Source: Hermetia illucens
Lineage: Eukaryota; Arthropoda; Insecta; Diptera; Stratiomyidae
Length of the DNA: 64,000 bases
Direction: 5' to 3'
NCBI RefSeq assembly: GCF_905115235.1
Contig: NC_051851.1
Span: 66,647,559-66,711,558 of the forward strand
Position numbers and translations under genes: made by a program. Below the pieces are notes generated by a model. The model made no database searches and was not told where the DNA came from. It worked only from the letters and a program-made list of their open reading frames with translations. Positions 1 to 12,838 of this stretch are shown piece after piece; position 1 is the stretch's first letter; each line of letters begins with the position of its first letter.

Positions 1-1060
1 AGCGGATGGATGACTACTCATGGTTTCAACCTTGCACTGGAAAAAACCGAAGTAGTCATCCTGACTAAAAAGAGAATTCCGACCCTGCGTCCCATTTCGT
101 TCGGCGAGTCGATAATCGAGTCAAAATCAGCGGTAAAGTACCTCGGGTTGACTCTTGACTCAAAGATGAGCTTTTCTGAGCAACTCCAAGCAGCAGCGAA
201 CAAGGCTGCGGCGTTAAGTAGGCTAATGGCAAACATTGGGGTCCTACGTCTAGTAGGCGACGTCTCCTGATGAGCTCAATGCAGTCTGTCCTGCTCTACG
301 GCGCAGAGGTATGGGCTGGCGCTCTTAACAAGGAGGTATATCAGATACAGGTACAGAGACGGGGAGCTTTACGGGTGGCGTCTATGTACCGCACAGTGAT
401 GGTGATCGCGGGAGTTATCCCCGTTGCCCTTCTTGCTAGGGAGCGTCAGGCCATATACAAGCGCACACACTCTAGACGAGTGGCAGCTCTCTTGGCAAAA
501 TGAAACTAGAGGCAGATGGACTGCGCGGCTCATCGGCAACTTAGGTGCGTGGCTGAATCGGAACCATGGTGAGACTGACCATTTCCTTACCCACTTTTTA
601 AGTGGGCATGGAGGTTTTCAGTCTTACCTGCACAAGATTGGAAAGGCGCGTTCTCCGGATTGTGTGTTTTGCAATGGAGTATCTCTCTCCAGATAACATT
701 GTGGAAGAGATGCTGAGGACTGCTGACAGGTAGAACCGTGTTGCCCATTACATTCGGGCCCTTCTCGTTGCTAAGAAGATAGAACTCGACCGGTGGAGGA
801 GCCGCATGGCAGGGGGCTCCTTGAACTGACAGTTCCCTTCCTCCTCTCCCCTCCCGTTGGTGAAAGGAATTCCCTGATTTGAAGACTCCGCAAGGCGGGA
901 GAGTTCGGGGGCTGGCCCGAAGTAATGCGACAAACGGTTCCAGGCTAGCTCTCTGACGATGGGGAGGTGTGTAGTTGGTAGTCCGACGACGCACCGAATC
1001 GGGACTCCAACACTGTGTGCGTAAATGCATTCACCTACCCTACCCCAAAAACAAAAAAAA
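1..1060 (+). mobile_element. R1-type LINE, 3' end (decayed)
   Basis: Three successive open stretches (10-270, 270-503, 424-696) in shifted frames read as the C-terminal reverse transcriptase thumb and tail of an R1-type non-LTR retrotransposon. Visible marks are LALEKTEVVILTKKRI and VKYLGLTLDSKMSF after the RT fingers, LLYGAEVWAG downstream, then a C-terminal zinc-knuckle-like CVFCNG, and near 700-815 a tail resembling HYIRALLVAKKIELDRW. The frame changes at least twice, so it is dead. An A-rich tail at about 1046-1062 fits the 3' end. The element runs off the left edge. The clade call rests on motif recognition only. Confidence 0.75.
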
Positions 1061-1333
1061 AAATACTCCCCACCTTTCCAACAAACGTCAAAACTAAGAC
1101 ATGGTTCGGAAACTACTAACCGAGACCTTTCATTTGATACCCCACATGATTATATTTGGTGAAAAAAATGTACACCCTCCTTTTGAATGTATGGGGACCC
1201 CCCTTAAATCCGACGTAGAATGATATAATTCTATGCGTGAGTGTTCACACTACCCACCTTTCCACCAATCAATCGATGTCGTGTCAATCGATTTAATAAG
1301 TTTGTTTTACACAAAACCTTAAAAACCGACAAA
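1060..1333 (-). repeat. Palindrome-ended repeat family, copy 1
   Basis: Read on the minus strand this begins with the imperfect palindrome around TTTTGTGTAAAACAAA (1300-1330) and continues through segments shared with copies at 29.1, 32.6 and 57.3 kb: a GGTGGAAAGGTGGG-like block, then TATAGTCATGTGGGGTATCAAA-like sequence (here split by changes). It is 5'-part only. No protein is encoded. The element class is not known to me. Confidence 0.65.
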
Positions 1334-1369
1334 CCTTGATCTATTTATGGAACGCGCACCCTGCACGGA

Positions 1370-2650
1370 TCGAAAGCAGCTAGCCGATACCCTGTCCCAA
1401 AATAAGGCTGGTGTCACAGCGTTACAATTGGTACCGGTTTCTTGGAGAACAGCCAGTATACCAGATATTATAGCGACCATCCAGTAAACCATGCACTCGG
1501 AGTAGGTTTCCTAGTCAATCATAAAATGAAACCTGCTGTTATTAGTCATCGCTAAGCAACGAATTTCGAAATATCGTTCACATCCCTAGAGAGGAGACTA
1601 CACTCAGAAAAAAATACCTTCTACGTAGCAGTGAAAAAAGCCTTCAAGCATGCCCGGGTATAATATCAAAATTAAACTTTGAGATTTGGATTACTATTAT
1701 GTTTACATGGTGCTCCAGGCGTGAACAACTACATCACCGCGAATCCCCTCTGACAATCAGGTGATAGTGACCACTGAACCCACCCATAACAAAGTCCTCC
1801 GTTACATCTACGAGAGGAGAATAGATGCTGCAACAACCGCAGCTACCAGGAGTCCTGGAGATGAAGCATCGACAAATGATCGTCACAATCACCAGATCAT
1901 TGGTAGAGCCTCAAATATATTGGGCCCCAATGGTAAAAAAAGTCGGAACGACTGATTCGACGATAAGTATGTAAGCGACGGAATGGAAGAAGGCTACATA
2001 CAAAGCAATGCAACAACCCCAAAGAACGTGGGCATGCCTCGAGCAGAGAAGCAAGTTCACAGGTCCCTTTTCTGTGAGAACCAACAGGTCGAGAGAAGCG
2101 CAGGGAACAACCGCACCAAACGCGGAAGTTTGGCTAACAAGTCAGCAGAATGAAGCTAAATACACCTCGATGCCGAGTTACAAAGGGGGCGACTGTATGG
2201 GCATATTGGAAGGATGGGTTGAGTATTTTGATAAAATGATTAACGAACAGCTGTGAATGAGTACCTGAGTCAATTCAGGGGTAATAATCACGGGCGAGCG
2301 CAATGCTGACCACATTGCCTCCTAGAGTGTATTGTAGTCCTGTAGTTTACCGTTATTGTCTTGAATGAAAAACTCTAACAAGCTTCAAGCTCCTGATCCA
2401 ATTGGATTGTCACACTTATGATTATGACGACGAAATCCGCGTGGCGGGGTTGTGGATAAAACCCGGATCAATAATACATTGGACTGGTCCCCTAATCCGT
2501 AGGGATATATATAAGAGGAATGTCTATAGTAGGTGAAGAATACCTGGCAGAACCTGCGTCAGATGGAGTGATGATGTAGGCCAGGGCATCAGAGAGCTTC
2601 TAGGGATATCGAATTGAGGGAACTCGGCGAAAAATCGAGATATCTGAAGT
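1370..2650 (+). mobile_element. RTE-like LINE copy A (internally deleted)
   Basis: The first part (1370-1570) encodes decayed endonuclease sequence including a stretch like NHALGVGFLVNHKMKPAV, matching the minus-strand copy at 8.4 kb. At 1730-2256 follows the inter-domain region with DAATTAATRSPGDEAST and GILEGWVEYFDKMINEQL. From about 2400 the sequence jumps to the 3' end (RLVVDKI-like, then a GRPCLRWSDGV-like region near 2560), so the RT core is missing. It lies just downstream of the last visible rod exon, in the rod intron if the gene continues leftward. Confidence 0.7.
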
Positions 2651-2703
2651 TCCTTACTAATCACTCAATCAACAAAAAGTAGCGAAACAATATCAATACT
2701 TAC

Positions 2704-4469
2704 TTCATCTTTAAGCCGTGACAATATTTCTTGTAGAAATTTCTCCATTATACTACGACTCGGTATTTCAGAGTCACGAATACTCAGAACAAATTCGTTG
2801 CTTTCCACGGTTTTGCAAATTTCCAAGAATTCAGCAAATTTTCTATTGATCTCATCATACTGATTCTGTAGTAAAAAAAGGAGAATATATTTCCGGTTTT
2901 GGTTTCTAGATTCAATCAACTCACTTCATCCAAAAGGGATATTTCCAATAGTTTACGTTTCGCTTTTGCTTCACAGATTGGCTGCAAATTTAAATTGAAC
3001 TGCCTCCCAAATTGCTCGGCTTCGTCCAGCCGACCTTTACAAATTAACTTTTTGAGCCTTTCTTGCGGCTGCGTTTCGCACATGATTTTCATTTCGATTT
3101 CTTGAGGTAGATCAAACTCATTGAAATCGTCACCTGACAGGTAATAGATATTGACTGCGGTTTTTGGTTGCTGCACCAGCCATGTATGCTGTGGCATAGA
3201 GAGCTCGTTCTTACAAGTCATAGCTGCGTGAAAACGGATTTAGTGACGTTTTTCTGTAAATAACCCACACTTACAAGGGAATTCTACAATCTTCATAAAA
3301 CGGGTTCCTAGCTGCTCCGGCTTTGTTAGTAGCAAAAGTTCAATTATGTCTTCATTATTTTCGAGCACTATGAACTCATCAATCAGATAATCTAAATTTT
3401 CAGTGAATGGATGGAGTAGCATTTTCGTATAGGGACAAATTTCAAATATATGACCGCTGTGACTTAGCCCGATTCTGGAACAGAGTGAATAAATTAAATG
3501 TCATTACAAGCGATTACCATTATCATCTACAGACTCACATCATATGTTCCAAATTATACAGCATTTTCATTCCTTCTAAAGATGTTGGAATTGGCAATTG
3601 CAGATACTCTTTTGAGTCTTGAAAATATAAAAACCGTTCATTGCCCAATATCGACTGGGGACCACTATCTTCCGTTTCATTTGCTTCTTGTGTACACATA
3701 AAACAAAAGGATGATACCACACTGCAAAATTTCGGTGCGGAAACTTTCTCCAGCATAGTGTTTTTCAGGAAACTTTCATTATAGAGCCTGGATTCGTTCT
3801 CACAAACTGTATCTTCAGAATACGTTTCTAGGAGCTTCTCGTCGATATTAAATAGTCTGGAAATAAAGATTAATTTGGAATAGTGAGGAGATACTTGAGG
3901 GTTCGAGCGAGAAGTTCACCTGTATATACTCCCATTTCGACACATAATATAAAAGGAGTCCTCCACTTGATGAATACCCGCGAATGTTCCGCCTTCACTC
4001 AAATCCTCTCCACTTACGCACCTTTAAAATAGAACGCTAAATCAAAAGAAGCTCCCTGAACTGGGAAATCCTAGGTACTTACAAATTAAATATAGGTATT
4101 CCTTTCACATATATACCATGGATATTTCCATCAGCTAAAGCACAAATGATAACATTTCCCGAATTAGAAACCGCCAGCGAATCAATCAGTGCTCCAAAAG
4201 TAAGGAAATTGCATGCCATAACATTTTCGTCTTCCAGTAAAATAATGCTGCTATCGACACATAGAAGTAGTTTCCCATTCTGGATTTGCGATCGTACCCG
4301 AGGGTAGACAGTTACCTAAAAAACGGCACAAATGTACAAGGATGGAGCAAAACGGATCTCTTCCACCGCATACTTCGCTTTCACTCGATATTTTAAACAA
4401 CCCATTTGTGCAAAACGCGTTGTTCACTGTCTCCTCATCGGTAGAGTTTGGTATAAAATTCTTCCACAT
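2704..4469 (-). CDS. rod: Rough deal / KNTC1 (Rod), N-terminal part
   Basis: Rod is the large subunit of the Rod-Zw10-Zwilch complex, which coats unattached kinetochores, recruits Spindly-dynein and supports the spindle checkpoint. Seven exons read on the minus strand: 4469-4374, 4315-4083, 4021-3920, 3856-3539, 3474-3275, 3223-2925 and 2865-2704. Every junction is GT/AG and in phase, giving 470 stop-free codons. The start MWKNFIPNS resembles the human KNTC1 start. Exon 2 carries propeller-type strands (SSIILLEDE, VIICALADGNIHGI). Exon 6 holds LICKGRLDEAEQFGRQF, which matches the KNTC1 junction between the beta-propeller and the helical solenoid. The final donor GTAAGT (2703-2698) opens an intron leaving the window, so roughly the last three quarters of the expected 2,000-residue protein lies outside or is lost. 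An upstream in-frame GTG at 4478 is not favoured as the start. Confidence 0.85.
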
Positions 4470-6200
4470 TATTCCCACGATTAGTTTATCCGCCCTTCAG
4501 AAATAGTTTCGAGACCCAAATTCAGATGTATTTTGAAATGCAAACTGACAGACTTCGTTGCAAAGGCGCCCCTTGAAGACTAGCGCGCCACCTGAACGGC
4601 CTGAGTTTCGATGGCGACACTGAACTGTTGAACACTTGCAGCTGATTGTCAACGCTGTCGACATTGCAGAGCGCAAATGTTGGGGAAGTTTGTAAACAAA
4701 TGATGACTTTCGAAATAAGTTCCATGGTTATCTAATATGTTGACGTCACTAATAGAGAAGAGTATTATGATTATTATGATAAGGAGCCGAAACTCAGCAA
4801 CTAGCAAGCCTTACATAATAGGAGGGAATTCTGTGAAATTTCGCGTATCTAATCTCGGCGGCCTCACTTAACCCTCATAAGTGAGTGGAAATTGCTCGGG
4901 CAATAGCTTGGCCGGTGGGCATATTATGTCAACACTACATTCAACTCGGTTGAACTTAATCTTTTGATCTAATCAAATTAGAATATTTAATTTCCCGTTG
5001 AATTACATCAAAATATGCTTTCAATTTCTATCTTCCGAGGAGCAAGCTTGTCAAAAGTATTGAGTTGGAATTGAAACTGAAATTTGTCAAGTGGACTGAT
5101 AAGCGCATTTATCTCTTCCTATTTTGTTGTAGATAAGATTGGCAAAAGAAGTGCAAAATCAAGTTACTACGATTGGCGCTGCAGTGAATAAATCCGAAAA
5201 ATTCTCTAGGACGTATTCCAGGTAATTAATATAAACAAGCTTTCATAATTTTTTGAGGAAAATTCCATCATTTTTTGGTGTTGAGATACATTAAGAAATT
5301 GATGGGCAATGCCTCAATCACTGAATATGGTGGTGTAGTTTCTGTTTATTGTTTTCATTGACCTTTATATGTATAGCAGTCATCAAACACGTCTGCGCGG
5401 CATGATTGCCGGTGTAGGATTCAGAGTGGAAACCCGCTTTTTTTGAGGAACCTCTCAAGGTGTAGTTTGATGTGTCCCTGGACTACTTTTAGCTGCTTTG
5501 AAGCTATGAAGCTTGGATGCAAATGCGGTTCTATCTTCTTCGGTATCTTAAGGATCACTCTTTCTTCCACTCCCTAGGAAAAGAATTAGATTTGCACATG
5601 TATTTAGGACAAATGTTCACAAAAGTCAGGACATTTCAGGTACATGGTGTTTTCATGTTCCTTCAATTGTTGCCCACCACCACACCACAAAGGAAGCGTT
5701 GGCACAAAATCGCTTCAGCTTAACTTTAGTTCAACTTACCATAGCAAAAATTCTCACATCAGCTTCTGTCTTACAATTGTTACGTTGACATATGATAGAA
5801 CCATTGGTCAGGTAATAGCTTACTTGAAGGTTTAGTATCCTCATGACCTTGATGTAGTCTCACGACCTTCCTTTTGGCGGCAGAGAGTTTTGATCAAACT
5901 TTGCCAAGAGAACAAACTACGTGAAAGCTTCCGTTCTCCCTATCTACCTTGTCGACCAATATATTTTTTTTTGTTTTCAGATGCGAATCTACAAAAAAAA
6001 TAGCTCCAAGGTGCCCTGAAAGGGTTTGATTTTTACGCACTAAAACCATGTCTCGATAATAGAGATGTGCAGAACATGACCTTATTAGGTAAAGTGATAT
6101 TGCATTAGTTTTTACAAAAAGTAATATTAAGAACATCGCCCTAACCGTACATATGATACTAAAACATAAAATATTAACACTCGGCAGCTTTCATTGCCAA
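4470..6200. other. Upstream of rod; no gene recognised
   Basis: About 1.7 kb with only short open frames. The first 250 bases should hold the rod promoter and 5' UTR, but I see no clear core-promoter motif. The rest is AT-rich, with stretches that look like eroded transposon sequence that I cannot assign. Confidence 0.4.
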
Positions 6201-6207
6201 ATATTCA

Positions 6208-8735
6208 TCATCATTGACGGAGCAACAACAGGTATTCGGTTTAGGCCTTCCTTAATAAGGGACTCCATACACCTCTGTTTTGCGCCGAGGTCCACCAATT
6301 TGATATTCCTAAAAGCTGTCTGGCGTATTGATCTACGCCATCGCTCCATCTTAGGCACGGTCTGCCTCGTCTTCTTTTTCTACCATAAATATTGCCTTTA
6401 TAGACGTTTCGGACGGGATCATCCTCATCAACGGAAGCTGTTGAGCCGGATTTTATCCATAACCAGACGGTATGGGTATCGCTCATAGATTTCGTCGGCT
6501 TCGGAATCGTCCATCTTCATATAGGGAGCCAAAAATTCTTCGGGGGATTATTCTCTCGAACGCGACCAAGACTTCGCCATTTTTTGTTTGCTAAGAACCC
6601 TGGGTTTCTGATGAATACGTAAGGACTGGCAAGATCATAGTCTTGAACAGTACGAGCTTTGACCCTATGGTGAGACGCTTCGAGCGAAACAGTTTTTGTA
6701 AGCTGAAATAAACTCTGTTGACAGCCCGGATTTCATCGTCATAGCTGTTATCGGATGTGACTTTCAACCCTAGCTAGGAGAAATTTTCAACGGTCTCAAA
6801 GTTGTAGTCTCCTATCTTTATTGTTTTGGTTTGATTCGTGCGATTCGATGTTGTTCTTTCTTTGGTTATTGGCGCTGCCGTTGCCACTACGTACTTCGTC
6901 TTGCCTTCATTAATGTGCAGCCCGAGATCTCGCGCTGCCTGCTCGATTTGGATGAAGATAGAGTGTACATATCGGGTTGTTCTTCCTATAATGTCAATAT
7001 CGTCAGCGTAGGCCAGTAGCTGGGTGGACTTGAAGAGGATGGTGCCTCCCGCATTTACGTCTGCATCGTGAATCACTTTCTCCAGGGCCTTCCTGATCCT
7101 GCTGCTTTTATCTGGCCTCGCACATTGTTCAGGGTGAGCCTAGTCAGTCTTATTAAATTCGTAGGGTTGCCGAATTCTCTCGTGGCCGTGTACAGTTTCA
7201 CCCTGGCTATGTTGTCATAGGCGGCTTTAAAGTCAATGAAAAGATGCTGTGATTGATATCCATATTCCAACAGATTTTCCATCGCTTGCTGCAGAGAGAA
7301 AATCTGACCTGTTGCTGACTTGCCTGGAGTGAAGCCTCTTTGGTATGGGCCAATGATGTTTTGGGCTGTTCCGGCCTAGCAAGATAACAGAGAATATCTT
7401 ATAGATGGTACTCAGCAACGTGACACCTCTATAATTGCTGCATTGTGCGATATCTCCCTTGTTATGTATGGGACAGATAATGCCTCGTTGCTATTCGTCA
7501 GGCATTGATTCGCTGTCCCACACCTTGAGCACAAGTTGATGAACCAGTTGGCGTAATTGGTCGCCTCCATATTTAACCTATTCGGCGGTAATTCCATCGG
7601 CTCCTGGCGACTTATGATTTTTTAGCCGATGAATTGCACGGATTGTTCCTCTCTTCTTGGTGGTGGCAGTATTTGTCCGTCGTCTTCAGTTGGCGGGACC
7701 TCCAACTCGCCGATATTCTGGTTGTTCAGCAGTTCATCGAAGTACTCAATCCATCGTTCCACTATGGCCATTCCGTCGGGAATCAGTATTCCCTCGTCTC
7801 GGCAAGATGAGCATCGAGGTGTATAAGACTTCATCCTGCTGACTTGCTGGTAAAACTTCCGCGCCTGGTGCGGTTGCTTCCTGTACTTTTCGAGTTTCTG
7901 TTCGTTCTCCAAGGCTTCCTTTTTCCGTCTGTGAAATCGCTTCTCCGTTCAGTGGAGTTCTTGATAGATCTCTGCGCGTGCCCACGTTCATTGAGAATTA
8001 ACATTACACGTGGTCAATTTGGTTCAAAGTGGTCCCATCTGGAAAGGCCCACATATATTTGTGGAACGCTTTCCGCACAAACCAAGTACTTCCAACAATC
8101 ATTTTGTACGATACTGCTAACTGAATAATCCGCAGTCCGTTATCATTGGTATCCCTATGAAGGCTATGGGAGCCAACGTATCGTCTGAATATGGGCTCCG
8201 CCTCTACTTGATTATTGAAATCTCCAAGTATGATTTTGATATTTTACTTGGGACAGGCTTCAAGGGTCCACTCAAGTGTCTCATAGAAGGTATCCTTCTC
8301 CGACTCTGCAGTCTCCTCTGTAGGGACGGAAACATTTATGAGGCTTATATTTCTAAATTTGCCTCGCAAACGCAGATTGCATAGCCTTTCGCTTATATTT
8401 TCAAAGCCGATAACAGCAGGTATCATTTTTAGTCTGACTAAGAAACCTACTCCGAGCACATGGTTTACTGGACAGCCGCTATACTATATGGTGTAGTGGC
8501 TCTTCTTCAGGAAACCGGTCCCTGTCCAGCGCATCTCTTGCAACGCTGTTACATTAGCCTTATGCTGCTCAGCAGCATTCGGTCTGTACAGGAAGCGCAC
8601 ATTTCATGAGAAAATGCTCAAATCTTTATTCCGTTGTCGTTGCCGGGTGCGCCGTTTTTTAAATCCATTCTGTCCAAGGCTCCTTCCGTGGCTTCATAAC
8701 TTGGGTTTTCAGTGTAGGATTGTCAGCCCTACCCA
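6208..8735 (-). mobile_element. RTE-like LINE copy B, near full length
   Basis: Read on the minus strand, the order is endonuclease (about 8640-8000, with VGFLVRLKMIPAVIGFENI), a linker (7990-7620, GIAIVERWIEYFDELLNNQN-like), RT (7600-6780, with [18 protein letters not shown] and LLAYADDIDIIGR as the catalytic YADD box) and a C-terminal tail ending in GRKRRRGRPCLRW and ISNWWTSAQNRGVW (6486-6241). The open frames are short and shift repeatedly, so it is inactive. The 3' end is marked by a CATCATCATTGACGGAGCAA-type sequence at 6208. This is the best guide copy for the family in the window. The RTE assignment comes from the YADD context and the GRP..RW.D tail, not from a search. Confidence 0.8.
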
Positions 8736-8854
8736 ACCACCAAATTGGAGGACCAGTTGGTACAACTTCCGTTTTTAGACGCCAAATATTGCTTTGCATT
8801 TACAGCGTAATATGCACCGAAGCGCCAAGTAGGTATGAATGAAGATTGAACCTT

Positions 8855-8935
8855 TCATGCAAGACGGAAAACCGGAAGCTGGACTCTTTGGGTATAACAG
8901 TTCTGTGTTCATCTGGTGTGAGAAATTTCCTATGC
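8855..8935 (-). repeat. Palindrome-ended repeat family, 3' end fragment
   Basis: GGAAAACCGGAAGCTGGAC and the following bases match the reverse complement of the 3' ends at 29.9 and 57.9 kb (AGCTTCCGGTTTCCCGACTTG). Only the terminal part is clear. Confidence 0.5.
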
Positions 8936-9949
8936 ACGTTTTCCCATTTGTACATACTTCCCATTCAAAATATTCCTTGATATATTTATTTCCAAACTCC
9001 AACTTCGCCGTTCATAAAGTTCACCTTATATGCTGAGTAATATCATCGTCATTTGAATGTTAGGTGATACTGTAATGTTTGGTTCGTGCTGAGGGATGGT
9101 ATGCTGGCGCTTTAAGGTGACACCACTTTTCTGAGATTACACACATCGCTTACTCATCTCTACTCGCTTCCTTTTCATGTTTCAAATTCACATTTGTGTC
9201 GTCAACTCCAAGACCTTAATTGCGTTCTTTGTTGAACTGGCTGCTCTTCAAAAGCTTTATTCCTGACAATTGTTCACTATTTTCAGTTGTTTCAACAGAC
9301 TCGTAATATCCGTGAATTTTTGGACTTCGTTATTCTGATAGGAACATTATGTTCCTATTTTACTAGTAGTTAGCTATTACAGCTAACCATGCCTAATTGC
9401 ATGCTTTTTAATGGCCTAATTAACCATTGCCATTCGGGAATCATCGTTTCGAATTTACCAGAGTATATCTAGAATGCTTTTTATACTTTGTTTCGAAAAA
9501 TTTATAAGTCGATTTAGTTTCATTTTTGACGCTTCAGTATAACTTTCTCAGTAGTGAGTGTTTTTACTCATCGTAAGCCGTAAATGTAGCTTTTTCGCTT
9601 TGTCACTGGGAAGTATATAATTGTTATACAAAACGAACGATGTTACACTCAAAATACTGTAGTAATTTTTTTCCCTTAGTATTTTGCTCTGAACAGCTGC
9701 TCAGACACATACGATTTTAGGAATTCAAAAAATTCTACTGGGAGGTCTTTATCTAATTTGTACAACATACTCTGATGCCACTGAAAGATATCGATAAAAA
9801 TGGTTGGATACACTCTATTACAATTTCAATTATATAATATTTGTGATTCTGTGCACCTGTTGAATTGTGCAATGGTTTCCACGGAAACCAAATTGTTGAG
9901 CTTCTATAAGATATTAAGGATAATTAAGGATAATTCATACTAGTTGGGA
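8936..9949. other. AT-rich intergenic, nothing recognised
   Basis: No ORF of note, no coding motif and no clear repeat end seen. Confidence 0.4.
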
Positions 9950-10150
9950 GTAGCGATATTAGAAGGTTTGCTTCGACTTGGCTTGGCTCCTTCCCTGCTT
10001 TAGGGGCCATAATAACTTCAGCCCGTTTCTATTGTCAAGGAATGTATTCTACCTTGAATGCTGTATTGATAATTTGCAGGAACTTGATTACTGCCAACTC
10101 AGTCTCGGGTTTTATTAGAGCCCCCATTTGTTTTCATTTCTGACCTCAGT
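9950..10150 (-). mobile_element. Jockey-type LINE RT fragment
   Basis: The minus strand reads like the region just before the RPISLLP motif: a stretch similar to NAAFRLEYVP..WKRAEVIM.PK.GKEP, with in-frame damage. It covers only about 60 codons. The call is by resemblance. Confidence 0.5.
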
Positions 10151-10329
10151 TCATTTAGTTTCACACGTCATATTGGTAATGGTTATCTTTTTGGAGTTTT
10201 TGGGGTTCTCCTTTTTCTGTTGAATTGGATTTTAGATTTTTCACATCTTTCCATAGTGAGTTTTGTGTTTTTTTGTGTTGTCAATTGACAACATATCTGC
10301 TGAAGGGCTTTTATTATACATTTACTAGT

Positions 10330-10720
10330 TAAGCCTTTAAGTTTTTCAGATAGGAAGTTTGGGACTTTTTCTCCCAGTAAGTAATCATTTCTTTTACGGA
10401 CACATTCTCAGAAACTACCCAACCGAAAAACTTGAAAAAAAATTAGGAAGCTGCCCTTACATGGGGACAGGCCTCAAAATACATTGGTTCAAATCACAGT
10501 ACATTAGTGTATTTCTGGAATATCGACTGGAAACCCCTCAAGTTAATCATAGAGTTATAAGAAATTAGTTAAAATTATACTATTGCTGACAAAGTTATGA
10601 TAGATCGAAATTGCCTCTTTTTCAACCCAAAACATTGAATATCAATATCACACTAAATTATAATAGTTTAGTGTCTGATATACTAAAAACATACTAGCTA
10701 TGTACACACGGAAGAGCTGT
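10330..10720 (+). repeat. Palindrome-ended repeat family, internal fragment
   Basis: TTCTTTTACGGACACATTCT followed by CAGAAACTACCCAACCGAAA and a tract of GAAAAAAA matches the internal part of the copies at 29.3 and 57.6 kb. A later part (10600-10690) has ATTGAATATCAATATCACAC-like sequence as in the 29.7-kb copy. Neither terminus is evident. Confidence 0.5.
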
Positions 10721-11193
10721 GCACTCTAATATTCTTCTATAAGAAAAACATAAAACCTGTCATATCTGTTCACTCTAAATCGGAGCGGAGGATATTGACG
10801 GAATTTTCATATTTTTGTTAAACGCCACCATTGGATGCAGGTTTTCAACTGTTATCTGCTATTAATCGGCTTGCAGGTTTCACTTTCTCTTTCGGTTCGT
10901 TTCTGGCTTTCTTTTCTTAGTAGTTCTTCTTCATTGCAGGATCTGGTTAGATTTTCAATCGGTTCGTCTTCATATGTGTGGTATCCTATTTTATCATTTA
11001 CATTGTAATTGCTGCCCTTCGCTTGGATTGAACCAACCCGGGATGTTTTCCTGTGGATTTAGTTTTCCTGCTGAAATTCTTTAATATGAAAAATAAGCGG
11101 TCATGTGAGTTTCTTTAGGCTGGTGAGCTAAGGCGCTTCGGCTACATTACTTGTTGGTTTTATAGCTTCAGGTTTTTCTTCTTTTGCTGAGTC

Positions 11194-11880
11194 TTGGTGA
11201 GGTGTTTCCTGTACTATAACGGTACAATAAGTGGTAAACTTTATGTTTGCCAAAGTTTATTAACCTGGTTTGACCCCGATACTTATTGTCAGTTGATTGC
11301 ACACATACACAACACAACACAAGTGTTGCACCTCAACCATGAAGGAATCTCAGTTTATAGAGTCCGCCAGGGCTGCATTGTGTCACCGATATTGTTTCTT
11401 CTTGTTACCCGTTGCATTCTTCATGCTATCTTGGGCAGATGACGCCACGGGATTCAATGGACCATAGATCCTTCCTTACACATCTCGACCAGGCGGATGC
11501 TTATTCGTTCACAGAGCCATGGACTATTTGGGAATGGATTGGGATTTTAAGAACGAAATAAGGAGAATTCTCCTTAAAAATAAATACCAAAAAACCTAAA
11601 TATGAGTAGCGTTATTTCCGTCGACGGTGGCATTGAACTCGATACCATTCAGCATATTAACGACGGTAAATCAACGTTTTCTATTTTGTCTATCTAGAAA
11701 TACAACTTCTTTAGATCGAATTGAAGTTGTCCTGCACGACGCACAACATGGGAGGAGCACATTGAAAGTCACCACCACCACTAGCCAGATAATCCCAAAA
11801 GAAGGACAACGGCGGCTTATGAGTCAGACATAGGACAAATTATCAAGGCAGTAGTGGCAGTGGATACGACACATTGAAGA
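11194..11880 (+). mobile_element. LINE RT fragment (RTE/CR1-type)
   Basis: The 82-codon frame at 11194-11442 contains LNHEGISVYRVRQGC, the RT domain-4 motif. Downstream, 11600-11800, comes a region like GGIELDTIQH and a VTTTTSQ tail, which sit after the catalytic box in this LINE type. The catalytic YADD box itself is not intact. The open frames are interrupted several times. Confidence 0.6.
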
Positions 11881-12399
11881 AGGGGGGATATTGCATTGTA
11901 GTCTGTGCCGTGCAATAGAGTCCAGTATCGCAGCATGCATGAAAATTGGGTCATTCTAGAGCTAGCTAGAGCAGAACAATGGAAAAATCTAAGCTGCTCA
12001 GAAAGTCGTGGGAGAGTATATTGCTAGAAACCTGTAGCGATGGCGTATTAGATGCTTATGGCAAACATATAGAGTTTCAAGCTTTTTAGTTTTCTCATAT
12101 ATGTAGGAGAATGAGTGCTGTGATGGTAAACTGCTTTAAGGGGTTAGGGCATGCATGAAATGCAAAAAATGATTATTCTGTAAAGCCTCAATATCGTTAT
12201 CGAAGATCTTGTGATGATCGGTTAGTTCGCCATCAGTTCATTAGCATAAAATCAGAATTTCATATTTTGAATTTCGCATATATGCAGTTGCATCTAAGTC
12301 CGGCTTCTGCCATGCAAATCAAATTGAAGCATAGTTTTATTAAGAATTAAATAGAAAAAGAAATTCACAGTAGTTTTGTACTTATATGTCTGAATACAG

Positions 12400-12830
12400 G
12401 AGGAACAAATCAAGTGACTAATGGGCACGGAATGTCATTGCCCATTCGTTGGTTAGAGACGAGGTAGCTGACTGGCCCGTGATCCATGTGATTCATGAAT
12501 TGACTATCGATGACATGTGTGTGTTTCCTCATTCCACATAGCAACCCATAAACAGCTGTGCTCACAGCCATGCACTCGCAATCATGTGGCCGCACATCAA
12601 TGCATTGCATCACACACACGGCACTAATGTCAGACTTTATGCGCGCAATTTTTCTCACGCATTTACCGTAGACGGTCGAACATGCGCAATGGCTTTTTTC
12701 AATCATAAAATTTCGAGTAATACACTGGGAGTTGCATCTTCTGTGTTCAGTCTTCTTGGTATCACTGTAATCATGAATTATGAAAATAACATCCGGTGTA
12801 TAATCTACAAATCTTGATAGCTGATTTTTT
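12400..12830 (-). other. Unassigned sequence with a related copy at 54.4 kb
   Basis: About 190 bases here, read on the minus strand (roughly 12780-12590), align with few gaps to plus-strand 54430-54630. Shared landmarks are CCAAGAAGACT, ATGCAACTCCCAG and GACATTAGTGCCGTGTGTGT versus its counterpart. The ORF at 12706-12410 (98 codons) keeps a stretch AVCVMQCIDVRPHDCECM that parallels SVYVMECIGVHPRDYEYM at 54.6 kb. The reading frame differs between the two upstream of this stretch. It immediately precedes the FAHD2-like gene on the other strand. Protein family unknown. Confidence 0.35.
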
Positions 12831-12838
12831 TTTTTTTT

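Noticed and set aside
587-1030. 147-codon minus ORF
   Set aside because: It is antisense to the R1-type LINE tail, with low-complexity composition and no motif.
4522-4725. 67-codon minus ORF just upstream of rod
   Set aside because: The Rod start MWKNF at 4469 matches the family and splices in phase; this frame ends before it and has no family motif.
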